A DNA stretch of 64,000 nt from Mesorhizobium_K sp040049215 (GTDB taxonomy: Bacteria > Pseudomonadota > Alphaproteobacteria > Rhizobiales > Rhizobiaceae), in the NCBI RefSeq assembly GCF_040049215.1, contig NZ_JBDZDN010000001.1, forward strand, positions 1,736,001-1,800,000, written 5' to 3'. This document shows, piece by piece, positions 8,689-18,037 of the stretch (its first letter is position 1; the number at the start of each line of letters is the position of its first letter). The notes beneath the pieces are model-generated. The model had not been told where the DNA came from. It did no database searches and saw only the letters and a program-made list of their open reading frames with translations. The position numbers and the translations under genes were made by a program.

Positions 8689-9255
8689 ATGGCCAAGATA
8701 AACGGCAACGAAATCCGTCCCGGCACGGTCATCGAGCACCAGGGCGGCCTGTGGGCAGCGGTCAGGACCAACACGGTCAAGCCCGGCAAGGGCGGCGCCT
8801 ACAACCAGGTCGAGCTGAAAAACCTCATCAACGGCACCAAGCTCAACGAACGCTTCCGCTCCGCCGAGACGGTCGAGCAGATCCGCCTCGACCTGAAGGA
8901 TTTCTCCTTCCTCTACGAGCAGGGCGACGCGCTGATCTTCATGGATACCGAGACCTACGAGCAGCTTGAGCTGCAGAAGGAGTTCGTCGGCGACCGCGCC
9001 GCTTTCCTGCAGGACGGCATGATGGTCACCGTCCAGCTCTACGGCGAGAAGCCGATCGGCATCTCGCTGCCCGATCAGGTCACGCTCGCCATCACCGAGG
9101 CCGATCCGGTCGTCAAGGGCCAGACAGCAGCGTCGTCCTACAAGCCGGCTGTTCTCGAGAACGGCATCCGCGTCCTGGTGCCGCCGTTCATCGGATCCGG
9201 CGAGCGCATCATCGTCGACACCAACGAACTCACCTACGTCCGCCGCGCGGACTGA
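8689..9255 (+). CDS. efp: Translation elongation factor P
   Basis: EF-P relieves ribosome stalling at polyproline stretches. The 188-residue protein has the usual three beta-barrel domains: an N-terminal KOW-like domain with the modifiable Lys at position 34 in VKPGKGGAY, a middle OB fold, and the C-terminal domain ending NELTYVRRAD. Length and motifs are canonical. It is followed 17 bp later by the inositol-phosphatase gene, an arrangement common in rhizobia. Confidence 0.98.
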   Translation: MAKINGNEIRPGTVIEHQGGLWAAVRTNTVKPGKGGAYNQVELKNLINGTKLNERFRSAETVEQIRLDLKDFSFLYEQGDALIFMDTETYEQLELQKEFVGDRAAFLQDGMMVTVQLYGEKPIGISLPDQVTLAITEADPVVKGQTAASSYKPAVLENGIRVLVPPFIGSGERIIVDTNELTYVRRAD

Positions 9256-9272
9256 ACCGGCGGCAGCGACAA

Positions 9273-10073
9273 ATGGCACGCTCAGCACTCCTCAACGTCA
9301 TGGTCCAGGCCGCCATGAAGGCCGGCCGCTCGCTGTCGCGCGACTTCGGCGAGGTGCAGAACCTGCAGGTCTCGCTGAAGGGTCCGGGCGACTATGTCAG
9401 CCAGGCCGACCGCAAGGCCGAGGAGATCATCCATGCCGAGCTGGCCCGCTCCCGCCCTGGCTACGCATTCCTTATGGAGGAGCGTGGCGCTATCGCCGGC
9501 GAGGACGACCAGCACCGCTGGATCGTCGACCCGCTCGACGGCACCACCAACTTCCTGCACGGCATTCCGATCTTCTCCGTCTCCATCGCGCTGGAACGCC
9601 AGGGCCAGATCGTCGCCGGCGTCATCTACAATCCGGCGATGGACGAGCTCTACAGCGCCGAGCGCGGCGGCGGCGCCTTCCTCAACGATCGCCGGCTGCG
9701 GGTCTCCGGCCGCACCAAGCTGTCCGATGCCGTCATCGGCACCGGCGTGCCGCATCTCGGCCGCGGCCATCATGGCAACTACCTCCTCGAACTGCGCAAC
9801 GTGATGGGCGAGGTGGCGGGCGTCCGCCGGCTCGGCTCGGCTGCGCTCGACCTCGCCTATGTCGCCGCCGGCCGGATGGACGGTTTCTGGGAGCAGAACC
9901 TGTCGCCGTGGGATGTCGGCGCCGGCATTCTGCTGGTGCGCGAGGCCGGCGGCTTCGCCACCGACAAGTCGGGCGGCCAGGACATGTTCGGCACCGGCGA
10001 CATCGTCGCCGGCAACGAGGCGATCCACCGCGCTCTGCTGAAGACGCTGAAGAAGCCGGTGCCGCCGCGCTGA
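9273..10073 (+). CDS. Inositol monophosphatase family protein
   Basis: A 266-residue Mg-dependent phosphatase of the IMPase/SuhB family. The metal-binding motifs are intact: EE in LMEERGAI (about residue 68), the signature WIVDPLDGTTNFLHG (residues 83-97) and the C-terminal WDVGAGILLVREAGG. Members dephosphorylate inositol phosphates or act as SuhB transcription-complex factors; sequence alone does not decide. It follows efp by 17 bp. Confidence 0.93.
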   Translation: MARSALLNVMVQAAMKAGRSLSRDFGEVQNLQVSLKGPGDYVSQADRKAEEIIHAELARSRPGYAFLMEERGAIAGEDDQHRWIVDPLDGTTNFLHGIPIFSVSIALERQGQIVAGVIYNPAMDELYSAERGGGAFLNDRRLRVSGRTKLSDAVIGTGVPHLGRGHHGNYLLELRNVMGEVAGVRRLGSAALDLAYVAAGRMDGFWEQNLSPWDVGAGILLVREAGGFATDKSGGQDMFGTGDIVAGNEAIHRALLKTLKKPVPPR

Positions 10074-10180
10074 TTTCGTTCGGCTTCGGCCCCGCGCGCA
10101 TGCGCCGCGGTCATGAAACGGTCATCCGGCCTTGCAATCCTTGCCCGCATGTTCCCACATAAACGGCATGCAGGTCGGTC

Positions 10181-10870
10181 ATGCATAGCAGCGGCAACGA
10201 TTCCCATATCGACATCCCCTTCTGGGGCCGCTTCCACTATTCGCGCGCCGAGATCATCGCCGACGGCATCGTCCATGCGGTCGGCATCGTGCTGGCGATC
10301 GCCGCCGGCGCGGCGCTGCTGTCGCTGGCGGCCTTCCATGCCGGTCCGGGCGAATATGTCGCCGCGGTGTTCTATGTCGTCTCGCTGCTGACGGTGCTGT
10401 CGATCTCGCTCGCCTACAATCTCTGGCCGCTGACGCCCGCCAAGTGGATCCTGCGCCGCTTCGACCACGCCGCGATCTACCTGCTGATCGCCGCGACCTA
10501 CACGCCGTTCCTGACACAGCTCGACGATGCGGCCGTCACCGGTCCGATGATCGCCGTCGTCTGGGCCGCGGCTCTCGCCGGAATGGCGGTAAAGCTCTTC
10601 CTGCCCGGCCGGTTCGACCGGCTGGCCATCGTCTTCTATCTCGCCATAGGCTGGAGCGGCATGGTCGTCATCCGCCCGCTGCTTGACACGCTTCCGCCGC
10701 TGACGCTCGGGCTGATCCTGGCCGGCGGCATCGTCTATTCCTGCGGCGTGGTCATCTTTGCCTGGAAGGGGCTGCGTTTCCACAACGCCCTGTGGCACGG
10801 TTTCGTCGTCACCGGGGCCGGCCTGCACTGCGCCGCTGTGATCGATTGCATGGTCGTCGCGCGCTTTTGA
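10181..10870 (+). CDS. Haemolysin III / PAQR family membrane protein
   Basis: A 229-residue protein with seven membrane helices. PAQR/HlyIII signatures are seen: the Ser/His segment SISLAYN, RRFDHAAIYLLIAATYTPF in the middle, and FHNALWHGFVVTGAGLHCAAV at the C-terminal end, which together build a metal site in this superfamily. Despite the name most bacterial members are not proven haemolysins. It is alone between intergenic gaps. Confidence 0.92.
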   Translation: MHSSGNDSHIDIPFWGRFHYSRAEIIADGIVHAVGIVLAIAAGAALLSLAAFHAGPGEYVAAVFYVVSLLTVLSISLAYNLWPLTPAKWILRRFDHAAIYLLIAATYTPFLTQLDDAAVTGPMIAVVWAAALAGMAVKLFLPGRFDRLAIVFYLAIGWSGMVVIRPLLDTLPPLTLGLILAGGIVYSCGVVIFAWKGLRFHNALWHGFVVTGAGLHCAAVIDCMVVARF

Positions 10871-10974
10871 TCGGCGCGACGGACGGCCTCTTGGCCGTTA
10901 GCGTCTTCCCATTTCGTCATAATTCCGCTTAGAGTCCCAAAGAGTTTATCGCCGGGAACGGATTCGGGGCGAGA

Positions 10975-11997
10975 ATGGGCATACTGAGATCCTTTGGACT
11001 GGTCGGCTCATCGGATGTGATGGAGTACGACCCGCACAGGCTGTCGAGCCCGCAGGTCTTCGTTCTGTCGATGCTGGTGTTCCTCGCCATCGTCGCTTTC
11101 ATCGCCGCCATCCTCACCCGCCAGATCTCCGCCGCCTTCTCCAGCAACCCCGGTCTGAACGGCCTGATCCTCGGCGTTTTCGTGGTCGGCGTCTTCCTGG
11201 CCTTCCAGCAGACAGTGCGGCTCTTCCGCGAGGTGCGCTGGATCAACTCCTTCCGCGCCGGCTCCGAGGTCAACGAACCGGTGCTGCTGGCGCCGATGAA
11301 GGCTTTGCTGTCGCGCTCCTCGAGCATGTCGCTTTCGACCGCCTCGATGCGCACCATGCTCGATTCGATCGCCACCCGGCTCGACGAGAGCCGCGACGTC
11401 TTGCGCTACCTTACCGGTCTTTTGATCTTCCTCGGCCTGCTCGGCACCTTCTGGGGTCTGCTCGCGACCATCGGCTCGATCAGCGACACCATCCAGTCGC
11501 TCGATCCCGGCTCGGGTGACAGCGGCGCGGTGCTCGACTCGTTGAAGGCGGGTCTCGCCGCTCCGCTCGCCGGCATGGGCACCGCCTTCTCGGCGTCGCT
11601 GTTCGGCCTGTCCGGCTCGCTTGTACTCGGTTTCCTCGATCTTCAGGCCGGCCGCGCGCAGACGCGGTTCTACACCGAGCTCGAGAACTGGCTCTCCTCG
11701 GTCACCGACTTGTCCTCCGACATGGTCGTTCCGGATGCGGGCAGGGGCGAGACTTCGGACGAGATCCGCGCGCTGTCGGAGCGCCTGCGCAGCCTGCAGG
11801 AGCATGGCGGCTCCAACCCGCGCGTCGCCACCGCCATGGCCAATCTCGCCGACGGCATCTCCGGCCTGGTCAAGAATATGCGTTCGGAACAGCAGATCAT
11901 GCGCGACTGGGTCGAGGCGCAGTCCGAGGAGCAGAAGGCCATGCGCCGCACGCTCGACCGTCTCGCCGACCAGCTGAAGAACCGGGAACTCAACTAA
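10975..11997 (+). CDS. MotA/TolQ/ExbB-like proton-channel protein
   Basis: A 340-residue inner-membrane protein with about four membrane helices (roughly residues 23-45, 58-78, 142-164, 195-225); the last two, RYLTGLLIFLGLLGTFWGLL and LAGMGTAFSASLFGLSGSLV, match the MotA/TolQ/ExbB channel domain. A helical cytoplasmic tail follows. With the next gene, 12 bp downstream, it would form a proton-driven stator-like complex spanning to the peptidoglycan. This pair is common in rhizobial chromosomes; its exact function is not established. Confidence 0.88.
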   Translation: MGILRSFGLVGSSDVMEYDPHRLSSPQVFVLSMLVFLAIVAFIAAILTRQISAAFSSNPGLNGLILGVFVVGVFLAFQQTVRLFREVRWINSFRAGSEVNEPVLLAPMKALLSRSSSMSLSTASMRTMLDSIATRLDESRDVLRYLTGLLIFLGLLGTFWGLLATIGSISDTIQSLDPGSGDSGAVLDSLKAGLAAPLAGMGTAFSASLFGLSGSLVLGFLDLQAGRAQTRFYTELENWLSSVTDLSSDMVVPDAGRGETSDEIRALSERLRSLQEHGGSNPRVATAMANLADGISGLVKNMRSEQQIMRDWVEAQSEEQKAMRRTLDRLADQLKNRELN

Positions 11998-12009
11998 GGA
12001 CCAGACCGA

Positions 12010-13041
12010 ATGGCGCTTGCAAGGGCAAGGCGCGGCAACCGCCACATCGACTATTGGCCGGGCTTCGTCGACGCCCTGTCGACGCTGCTGATGGCCATCA
12101 TGTTCCTGCTCTCGGTCTTCGTGCTGGCGCAGTTCCTGCTCAGCCGCGAGATCAGCGGCCGCGACGAAGTGCTGGCGCGGCTCAATTCCCAGATCAACGA
12201 GCTCACCCAGCTCCTTGCGCTGGAGCAGAGCACCACCCAGGACGCCCAGGACAGCGTCGCCAATTTGCAGGCCTCGCTCAGCGCCGCGGAGAACGAGCGC
12301 TCCCGGCTGCAGCAGCTTCTGGACCAGGGCGCCGGCGCGGATTCGCAGGCCAATGCCCGCATCAGCACGATGTCGGGCGAACTGGACGCGCAACGGCAGA
12401 TCAGCCAGCGCGCGCTCTCCCAGGTCGAACTGCTCAACCAGCAGATATCGGCGCTGCGCAAACAGATCGCAGCGCTCGAAGAGGCGCTCGACGTGTCGGA
12501 GGCGCGCGATCGCGAATCCAACACCAAGATTGCCGATCTCGGCCGCCGGCTGAATGTCGCGCTGGCGCAGCGCGTGCAGGAACTCAACCGCTACCGTTCC
12601 GATTTCTTCGGCCGCCTGCGTGAAATCCTGTCCGACCGCGAGAACATCCGCATCGTCGGCGACCGCTTCGTGTTCCAGTCCGAGGTTCTCTTCCCCTCGG
12701 GCTCCGACGAGATCAACGATGCCGGGCGCGTCGAGATGAAGAAGCTCGCCGACGCCATCATCGAGTTGCAGCGCGAAATCCCGCCGGAGATCAGCTGGGT
12801 GCTGCGCGTCGACGGCCACACCGACAATGTCCCGGTCTCGGGCAACCGCCGCTACCGCGACAACTGGGAACTTTCCTCGGCCCGCGCGACGTCGGTGGTC
12901 AAATTCCTGATCGAAAACGGCGTGCCGGCAAACCGCCTCGTCGCCGCCGGCTTCGGCGAATTCCAGCCGCTCGACGAGACCGGCACAGACGAGGCGCGCA
13001 CCCGCAACCGCCGCATCGAGCTCAAACTCACCGAGCGCTGA
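12010..13041 (+). CDS. OmpA/MotB-like peptidoglycan-binding protein
   Basis: A 343-residue protein with one N-terminal membrane helix (about 24-45, LSTLLMAIMFLLSVFVLAQF), a long coiled coil (about 55-190) and a C-terminal OmpA/MotB peptidoglycan-binding domain with RVDGHTDNVPVSG and NWELSSARATSVVKFL. The short cytoplasmic N-terminus and single helix are the MotB/TolR arrangement, making it the partner of the upstream channel protein. A generic envelope complex is more likely than a flagellar stator because no flagellar genes are nearby. Confidence 0.9.
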   Translation: MALARARRGNRHIDYWPGFVDALSTLLMAIMFLLSVFVLAQFLLSREISGRDEVLARLNSQINELTQLLALEQSTTQDAQDSVANLQASLSAAENERSRLQQLLDQGAGADSQANARISTMSGELDAQRQISQRALSQVELLNQQISALRKQIAALEEALDVSEARDRESNTKIADLGRRLNVALAQRVQELNRYRSDFFGRLREILSDRENIRIVGDRFVFQSEVLFPSGSDEINDAGRVEMKKLADAIIELQREIPPEISWVLRVDGHTDNVPVSGNRRYRDNWELSSARATSVVKFLIENGVPANRLVAAGFGEFQPLDETGTDEARTRNRRIELKLTER

Positions 13042-13044
13042 GCT

Positions 13045-13398
13045 TCACCATCCCGCCCACAGCGCAATCAGCGCCAGTGCCGCCGGCAGGGCCTGCAGAT
13101 AGAGGATGCGCCGGCTGACGGTCACCGCACCAAACACGCCGGCGACGACGATGCAGGCGAGGAAGAACGTCTTCACGGCGAAGCCTGGTTCGCCGAGCCA
13201 AAACCCCCAGGCGAGCCCCGCAACGAGAAAGCCGTTGTAGAGTCCCTGGTTCGCCGCCAGCGCCTTCGATGCGGCGGAGAATTCGGGCGTCGTGCGAAAC
13301 GTCTTGCGGCCGAGCGGCCGGTCCCAGGCAACCATCTCCAGATACATGAAATAGACATGCAGCGCCGCCACCAGCGCGATCAGAATAGTGCTGAGCAT
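13045..13398 (-). CDS. DUF1304 small membrane protein
   Basis: A 117-residue protein with four membrane helices, of the DUF1304 family; the conserved N-terminal HVYFMYLEMVAWDRP and the ANQGLYNGFLVAGLAWG segment are seen. No function is established. The ATG at 13398 is preceded by GGAGG at a good spacing, so I prefer it to the upstream GTG at 13413. It is convergent with the OmpA-like gene, with only 3 bp between stops. Confidence 0.87.
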   Translation of the reverse strand: MLSTILIALVAALHVYFMYLEMVAWDRPLGRKTFRTTPEFSAASKALAANQGLYNGFLVAGLAWGFWLGEPGFAVKTFFLACIVVAGVFGAVTVSRRILYLQALPAALALIALWAGW

Positions 13399-13674
13399 CT
13401 TACCTCCGGGCACGGCCGCCGTGGATGAAGCCGCCCCGACATTAGTTCGCCCGAATAAATTACGCCATTCGGATCAACGGGAAGTGCGCGTTCTGAAGAA
13501 TTTTCGTCCGCGATTTGTTCATGCGTCGCCTTCCACACCCCGGCTTCGCAAAAACGAAGCGCGGCAACGATTTCGCGTGTCCGCAGTCCGGTGTGAACAG
13601 CGGGCCGCATCTCGTACTTGCCGTTGCCCCGCCCATGCTGTTCTTTCGCAGCTCAACAAACGAACGGAATCGCC

Positions 13675-15162
13675 ATGTCCTTCCAAAAACTCGACGAACT
13701 CGGCCACAAGCTTGAAGCGCTGGAGCATGCGCTGGCCATCCTGGGCGCGGACGAGGCAACGCATATGGCGGTCGGCGGCGGCGACAAGCGCGCCGCGGCG
13801 ATGGCTTCGCTTGCCGGCATGCTGCACCGCCAGGCAACCGCGCCCGAGATAGCCGACTGGATCGAGGCGGCCGAAGCCGAGCCGCTCAACGAGGATCAGC
13901 AGGCAGCCCTGCGCGAATTGCGCCGCCACTATGCCAACCTTACCTGCCTGCCAGCCGAATTCGTCGAGCGGCAGACGGTCGCCCGCATGCGATCCGAGCA
14001 ACTGTGGCGCAGCTTGCGCGGCGTGAACGACTGGGCCGGTTTTCTGCCGGCGCTCGAAGGCGTCATCGCACTGGTGCGCGAGGAGGCCGCCATGCGTGCC
14101 GACAAGCTCGGTCTCGATCCCTATGACGCGCTGATGGAACAGTACGATCCCGGCAACCGCGCCGCCGACATCGCGCCGGTCTTCACCGAGCTGAAGGCGT
14201 TCCTCAGGGATTTCGTGCCGGAAGCGCTGGCTGTCCAGGAAGAGCGTCTCGCCAAGGCGCCGCTCAAGGCGCTGTCCGGAAACTATCCTGTTGAGCGCCA
14301 GCGCGAGCTCGGGCTGGCGATGATGGCGGCGGTCGGCTTCGACCTCACCCATGGCAGCCTTGCGGTGTCGCACCATCCCTTCTGCGGCGGCGTGCCGAGC
14401 GACGTGCGCATCACCACGCGCTACCGCACCGGCGATTTCCTGTCGGCGCTGATGGGCGTGCTGCACGAGACCGGCCATGCGCTCTACGAGCAGAACCTGC
14501 CCGGCGAATGGGCGCACTGGCCACTCGGCAAGGCGCGCGGCATGGCCGTGCATGAAAGCCAGAGCCTGTTCGTCGAAAAGCAGCTCGGCCGCAACCCGGC
14601 CTTCTGGGTCTGGGCCCTGCCGGTGGTCGAAAAACATCTCGGCGAAGACTGGTCGCTCCAAGACATCCTGCCGCATGTGCACCATGTCGAGCGCGGCCTG
14701 ATCCGCGTCGACGCCGACGAGGTTACCTATCCGCTGCACGTCATCCTGCGCTTCGAGCTGGAGCAGGAGCTGGTCTCTGGCCGGCTCGAGGCGGCGGACA
14801 TTCCGGACGCCTGGGACGCCAAGATGCGCGACTATCTCGGTCTCTCGACGGAGGGCAATTTCGCCGACGGCCCCATGCAGGACGTGCATTGGCCGGGCGG
14901 CGCCTTCGGTTATTTCCCCTCCTACACGCTCGGCGCCATGATGGCCGCGCAACAATGGGCGGCGCTGAAGCGCGAACATCCTTCGGTCGACGAGGACGTG
15001 TCGAAGGGCCGGTTCGATGGGGTCAACGAATGGCGGCGCGAAAAAATCTGGTCGCAGGGCTCGCGCTGGTCGACGCCCGAACTGATCGAGCGCGCCACCG
15101 GCGAGAAGCTCGCCGCCCGCCATTTCACCGAGCACCTGAAGCAGCGCTACGGCAGGGTGTGA
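13675..15162 (+). CDS. Zinc carboxypeptidase, peptidase family M32
   Basis: A 495-residue M32 metallocarboxypeptidase (Taq/Pfu carboxypeptidase family) that removes C-terminal residues from peptides in the cytoplasm. The zinc motif HETGH is at 264-268 and the third ligand Glu in HESQSL at 294; the substrate segments SHHPFCGG and DVRITTRY are also present. Length is typical. The start ATG at 13675 follows the in-frame upstream Leu/Pro-rich stretch that does not resemble the family. Confidence 0.96.
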   Translation: MSFQKLDELGHKLEALEHALAILGADEATHMAVGGGDKRAAAMASLAGMLHRQATAPEIADWIEAAEAEPLNEDQQAALRELRRHYANLTCLPAEFVERQTVARMRSEQLWRSLRGVNDWAGFLPALEGVIALVREEAAMRADKLGLDPYDALMEQYDPGNRAADIAPVFTELKAFLRDFVPEALAVQEERLAKAPLKALSGNYPVERQRELGLAMMAAVGFDLTHGSLAVSHHPFCGGVPSDVRITTRYRTGDFLSALMGVLHETGHALYEQNLPGEWAHWPLGKARGMAVHESQSLFVEKQLGRNPAFWVWALPVVEKHLGEDWSLQDILPHVHHVERGLIRVDADEVTYPLHVILRFELEQELVSGRLEAADIPDAWDAKMRDYLGLSTEGNFADGPMQDVHWPGGAFGYFPSYTLGAMMAAQQWAALKREHPSVDEDVSKGRFDGVNEWRREKIWSQGSRWSTPELIERATGEKLAARHFTEHLKQRYGRV

Positions 15163-15324
15163 GGGACCCGCAAACGACGTGGGAGGAGAGACGGCATCTC
15201 CAGCGTTCACGCCGTACTCACGTTCGCGCGAGGCGCTTGCCGGCGAAACGCTTTCGCCTAGGTTAGCGACATGGGGCGGCTGCATTTCGCCGGACCGCAG
15301 ACATCATTCGAGGGAGGTTTCGCA

Positions 15325-16098
15325 ATGAAATTTTCGCGACGCGACACGCTGCAGCTCGGGCTTGCGGGGCTCGCCGGCTTCGGGGTAACGACCTTCATGC
15401 CGTTCACCGCACGGGCGCAGGGCAAGGGCGACAGCTACAAGACGATGGGCGGCGAGATCCTGATCAGCCCGATCAGCCATGCGAGCTTCGTGATGAGCAT
15501 GCCGGGCCTGGTCATCTACAACGATCCGGTGGGCGGCAAGGAACTCTATGAGGGCCATCCGACTGCCGGGCTGGTGCTGATCACCCATGAACACCAGGAC
15601 CATTTCGATCCCGAAACGCTGGCCGCCATTGTCGGCGCGGACACCAGGCTCGTGGTGAACCCGGCGGTGATGGACAAGCTGCCGGCCGACCTCAAGGCCA
15701 AGGCGGCAGCGATCGGCAATGGTGAAAAGACCACGATCGGCACGGTCGAGATCGAGGCGATCCCGGCCTACAACACCACCGAGGATCGCAAGAAATATCA
15801 TCCGCAGGGGCGCGACAATGGCTATGTGCTGACCGTCGACGGGTCCCGGGTCTACATCGCCGGCGACACCGAGGACATTCCTGAGATGCGCGCGCTCAAG
15901 GACATCCTGGTGGCCTTCGTGCCGATGAACCTACCCTACACGATGGACGAGACACAGGCGAGTTCGGCGGTGACGGAATTCAAGCCGGCCTTCGTTTATC
16001 CCTATCACTACAAGGGCAGCGACCCGCAGGCTTTTGCCGCAAAGCTGGCTGCGGCAGCGCCTGATATCAAGGTGGTGCAGGGCGCCTGGTACGGGTAA
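15325..16098 (+). CDS. Tat-exported MBL-fold metallo-hydrolase
   Basis: A 257-residue protein with a twin-arginine signal (MKFSRRDTLQLGLAGLAGFG, cleavage near ARA at residue 31) and a metallo-beta-lactamase domain of the UlaG/UPF0173 type. The metal motif THEHQDHFD gives H88, H90, D92 and H93, with a later Asp in YIAGDTED and His in YPYHYKG. It probably hydrolyses an ester or lactone in the periplasm; the substrate is unknown. It is convergent with nadD. Confidence 0.88.
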   Translation: MKFSRRDTLQLGLAGLAGFGVTTFMPFTARAQGKGDSYKTMGGEILISPISHASFVMSMPGLVIYNDPVGGKELYEGHPTAGLVLITHEHQDHFDPETLAAIVGADTRLVVNPAVMDKLPADLKAKAAAIGNGEKTTIGTVEIEAIPAYNTTEDRKKYHPQGRDNGYVLTVDGSRVYIAGDTEDIPEMRALKDILVAFVPMNLPYTMDETQASSAVTEFKPAFVYPYHYKGSDPQAFAAKLAAAAPDIKVVQGAWYG

Positions 16099-16102
16099 GC
16101 GG

Positions 16103-16741
16103 CTACTTCCGCGCCGCGCGGATGGCCGTGGAAGACAGCCGCGAGCGCGGGCCGTGGATGAAGGTCCATGCCGGCGCCCTCATGCGGGCCAGAAGCGGCG
16201 CGTCGGCCTCGTCGACCCGGGCATAGTCGAAGGTCTTGGCCACCATCGACGACAGAAATGACAGCGTCGAGCCCGGCCGGTCGATGACGGCGATCGGAAA
16301 GGTCATGACGATCTGTTGCCAACGCTGCCAGCGATGAAAGTCGCGCAGACCGTCCGCGCCCATCACCCAGACGAAATCGACGCCGGGATTCCTGGCGCGC
16401 ACCAGCGCAAGCGTGTCTGCCGTGTAGCGCAGATGATGGGCGGCTTCGAAGGCGGTCACCTTGATGCGCGGATCGCCGGCCACCGCTTCCGAAAGCTTCA
16501 GCCGCTCGGCGAGAGGCGCCAGTTCGGTGCTCGACTTCAGCGGATTGCCCGGCGTGACGATCCACCAGAGCTGGTCGAGCGCCAGCCGTCTCAGCGCGAT
16601 CTCGGCGACAAGCGCATGGCCGGCATGCGGCGGATTGAACGAGCCGCCGAACAGGCCGACGGCTTGGCCCTTCTCGACATGCGGCATGCGCAGGTAGTGC
16701 GCTGGAACCGGCGGCACCGGCGCTTCAGGAGACGAAAGCAA
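16103..16741 (-). CDS. nadD: Nicotinate-nucleotide adenylyltransferase
   Basis: NadD adenylylates nicotinate mononucleotide in NAD synthesis. The nucleotidyltransferase signature GLFGGSFNPPHAGH, the substrate segment WWIVTPGNPLKS, MGADGL and the C-terminal SSTAIRAA (ISSTxIR type) are all visible. The start is uncertain: the reading frame opens with a TTG at 16741, 6 bp after the proA stop, while an internal ATG at 16687 (MPHVEKGQAVG) also works. I keep the longer form because relatives share the YLRMPH segment. Confidence 0.93.
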   Translation of the reverse strand: MLSSPEAPVPPVPAHYLRMPHVEKGQAVGLFGGSFNPPHAGHALVAEIALRRLALDQLWWIVTPGNPLKSSTELAPLAERLKLSEAVAGDPRIKVTAFEAAHHLRYTADTLALVRARNPGVDFVWVMGADGLRDFHRWQRWQQIVMTFPIAVIDRPGSTLSFLSSMVAKTFDYARVDEADAPLLARMRAPAWTFIHGPRSRLSSTAIRAARK

Positions 16742-16747
16742 AGCAGA

Positions 16748-18034
16748 TCAAGGCCGCACCTGCCCGATTCCGCGCACGCGGTATTTGAACGAGGTCAACT
16801 GCTCGACGCCCACCGGTCCGCGCGCATGCATCTTGCCGGTGGCGATGCCGATCTCCGCACCCATGCCGAACTCGCCGCCGTCGGCGAACTGGGTCGAGGC
16901 GTTGTGCAACAGTATGGCCGAATCGATCTCGTTGAAGAAGCGCTCGACGGCGGCAGCATCCTCGGCGACGATGCCTTCCGTGTGGTGCGAGGAATGGGTC
17001 TCGATGTGCTCGATGGCGTCGCCGACGCCCTCGACGAGTTTCGCCGAGATGATCGCGTCGAGATATTCGGTCGTCCAGTCGGCATCCGTGGCGAGCTTCG
17101 CCTTCGGGAAGGCGGCGACCACTTCTTCCGACCCCCGGATTTCGCAGCCGGCCTTGTCGAGCGCCTCAAGGATCGGCGCCAGATGCGTGGAAGCGACGGC
17201 TCGGTCGATCAGCAGCGTCTCGGCGGCGCCGCAAATGCCGGTGCGGCGCATCTTGGCGTTGACGGCGATCGCAACCGCCATGTCGAGTTTGGCCGACCGG
17301 TCGATGTAGAGGTGGCAGATGCCTTCAAGATGCGCGAAAACAGGCACGCGCGCCTCCTTCTGCACTCTGGCCACGAGGCTCTTGCCCCCGCGCGGGATGA
17401 TGACGTCGAGATTGCCCTGGAGGCCCGACAGCATCTCGCCGACCGCCGCGCGGTCGGCTACGGGCACGAGCTGGATCGCATCCTCGGGCAGGCCGGCGAC
17501 CGTCAGGCCCTCGACGAGGCAAGCGTGGATCGCGGCGGAAGAATTCAGCGAATCCGAGCCGCCGCGCAGGATGACCGGATTGCCGGCCTTCAGGCAGAGC
17601 GCGCCGGCGTCGGCCGTGACGTTCGGCCGACTCTCGTAGATCACGCCGATGACGCCGAGCGGCGTGCGCACACGCTCGATGTGAAGGCCGTTCGGCCGGT
17701 CCCATTGGGCGATGACCTCCCCGACAGGGTCCTTCAGCGCCGCGATCTCGCGGATGCCTTCGGCCATGGCCTTGACACGTGCCGGATTGAGCTTCAGCCG
17801 GTCCATCATGGCCGGCGACAGCTTGGCCTCCTCGCCATTTGCCACATCGATCGCATTGGCTTCGAGGATCGCCTTTTCGTTGCCCTCGATGGCGTCGGCC
17901 ATGGCGATCAGCGCCGCGTTCTTTTGAACCGGACCGGCGACGGCGAGCGGGCGGGCAGCCGCGCGCGCCTTGCGGCCGATTTCGGCCATCAGGGCGGTTG
18001 TGTCTTCGCGGGATTTTTCATGCGCCTTCAGCAT
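16748..18034 (-). CDS. proA: Gamma-glutamyl phosphate reductase
   Basis: Second enzyme of proline synthesis, reducing glutamyl-5-phosphate to the semialdehyde with NADPH. The 428-residue length is normal. The catalytic Cys is C268 in RRTGICGAAETLL; the cofactor segments YESRPNVTADAG and LRGGSDSLNSS are present. It lies 3 bp after proB on the same strand, forming the obgE-proB-proA-nadD cluster typical of rhizobia. Confidence 0.97.
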   Translation of the reverse strand: MLKAHEKSREDTTALMAEIGRKARAAARPLAVAGPVQKNAALIAMADAIEGNEKAILEANAIDVANGEEAKLSPAMMDRLKLNPARVKAMAEGIREIAALKDPVGEVIAQWDRPNGLHIERVRTPLGVIGVIYESRPNVTADAGALCLKAGNPVILRGGSDSLNSSAAIHACLVEGLTVAGLPEDAIQLVPVADRAAVGEMLSGLQGNLDVIIPRGGKSLVARVQKEARVPVFAHLEGICHLYIDRSAKLDMAVAIAVNAKMRRTGICGAAETLLIDRAVASTHLAPILEALDKAGCEIRGSEEVVAAFPKAKLATDADWTTEYLDAIISAKLVEGVGDAIEHIETHSSHHTEGIVAEDAAAVERFFNEIDSAILLHNASTQFADGGEFGMGAEIGIATGKMHARGPVGVEQLTSFKYRVRGIGQVRP

Positions 18035-18037
18035 GGC

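Noticed and set aside
10975..13041. MotA/TolQ-like and OmpA/MotB-like pair as a Zorya defence system (ZorAB)
   Set aside because: No ZorC, ZorD or ZorE-like gene follows; the next genes are DUF1304 and M32 peptidase. The pair is common in rhizobial chromosomes in a core neighbourhood.
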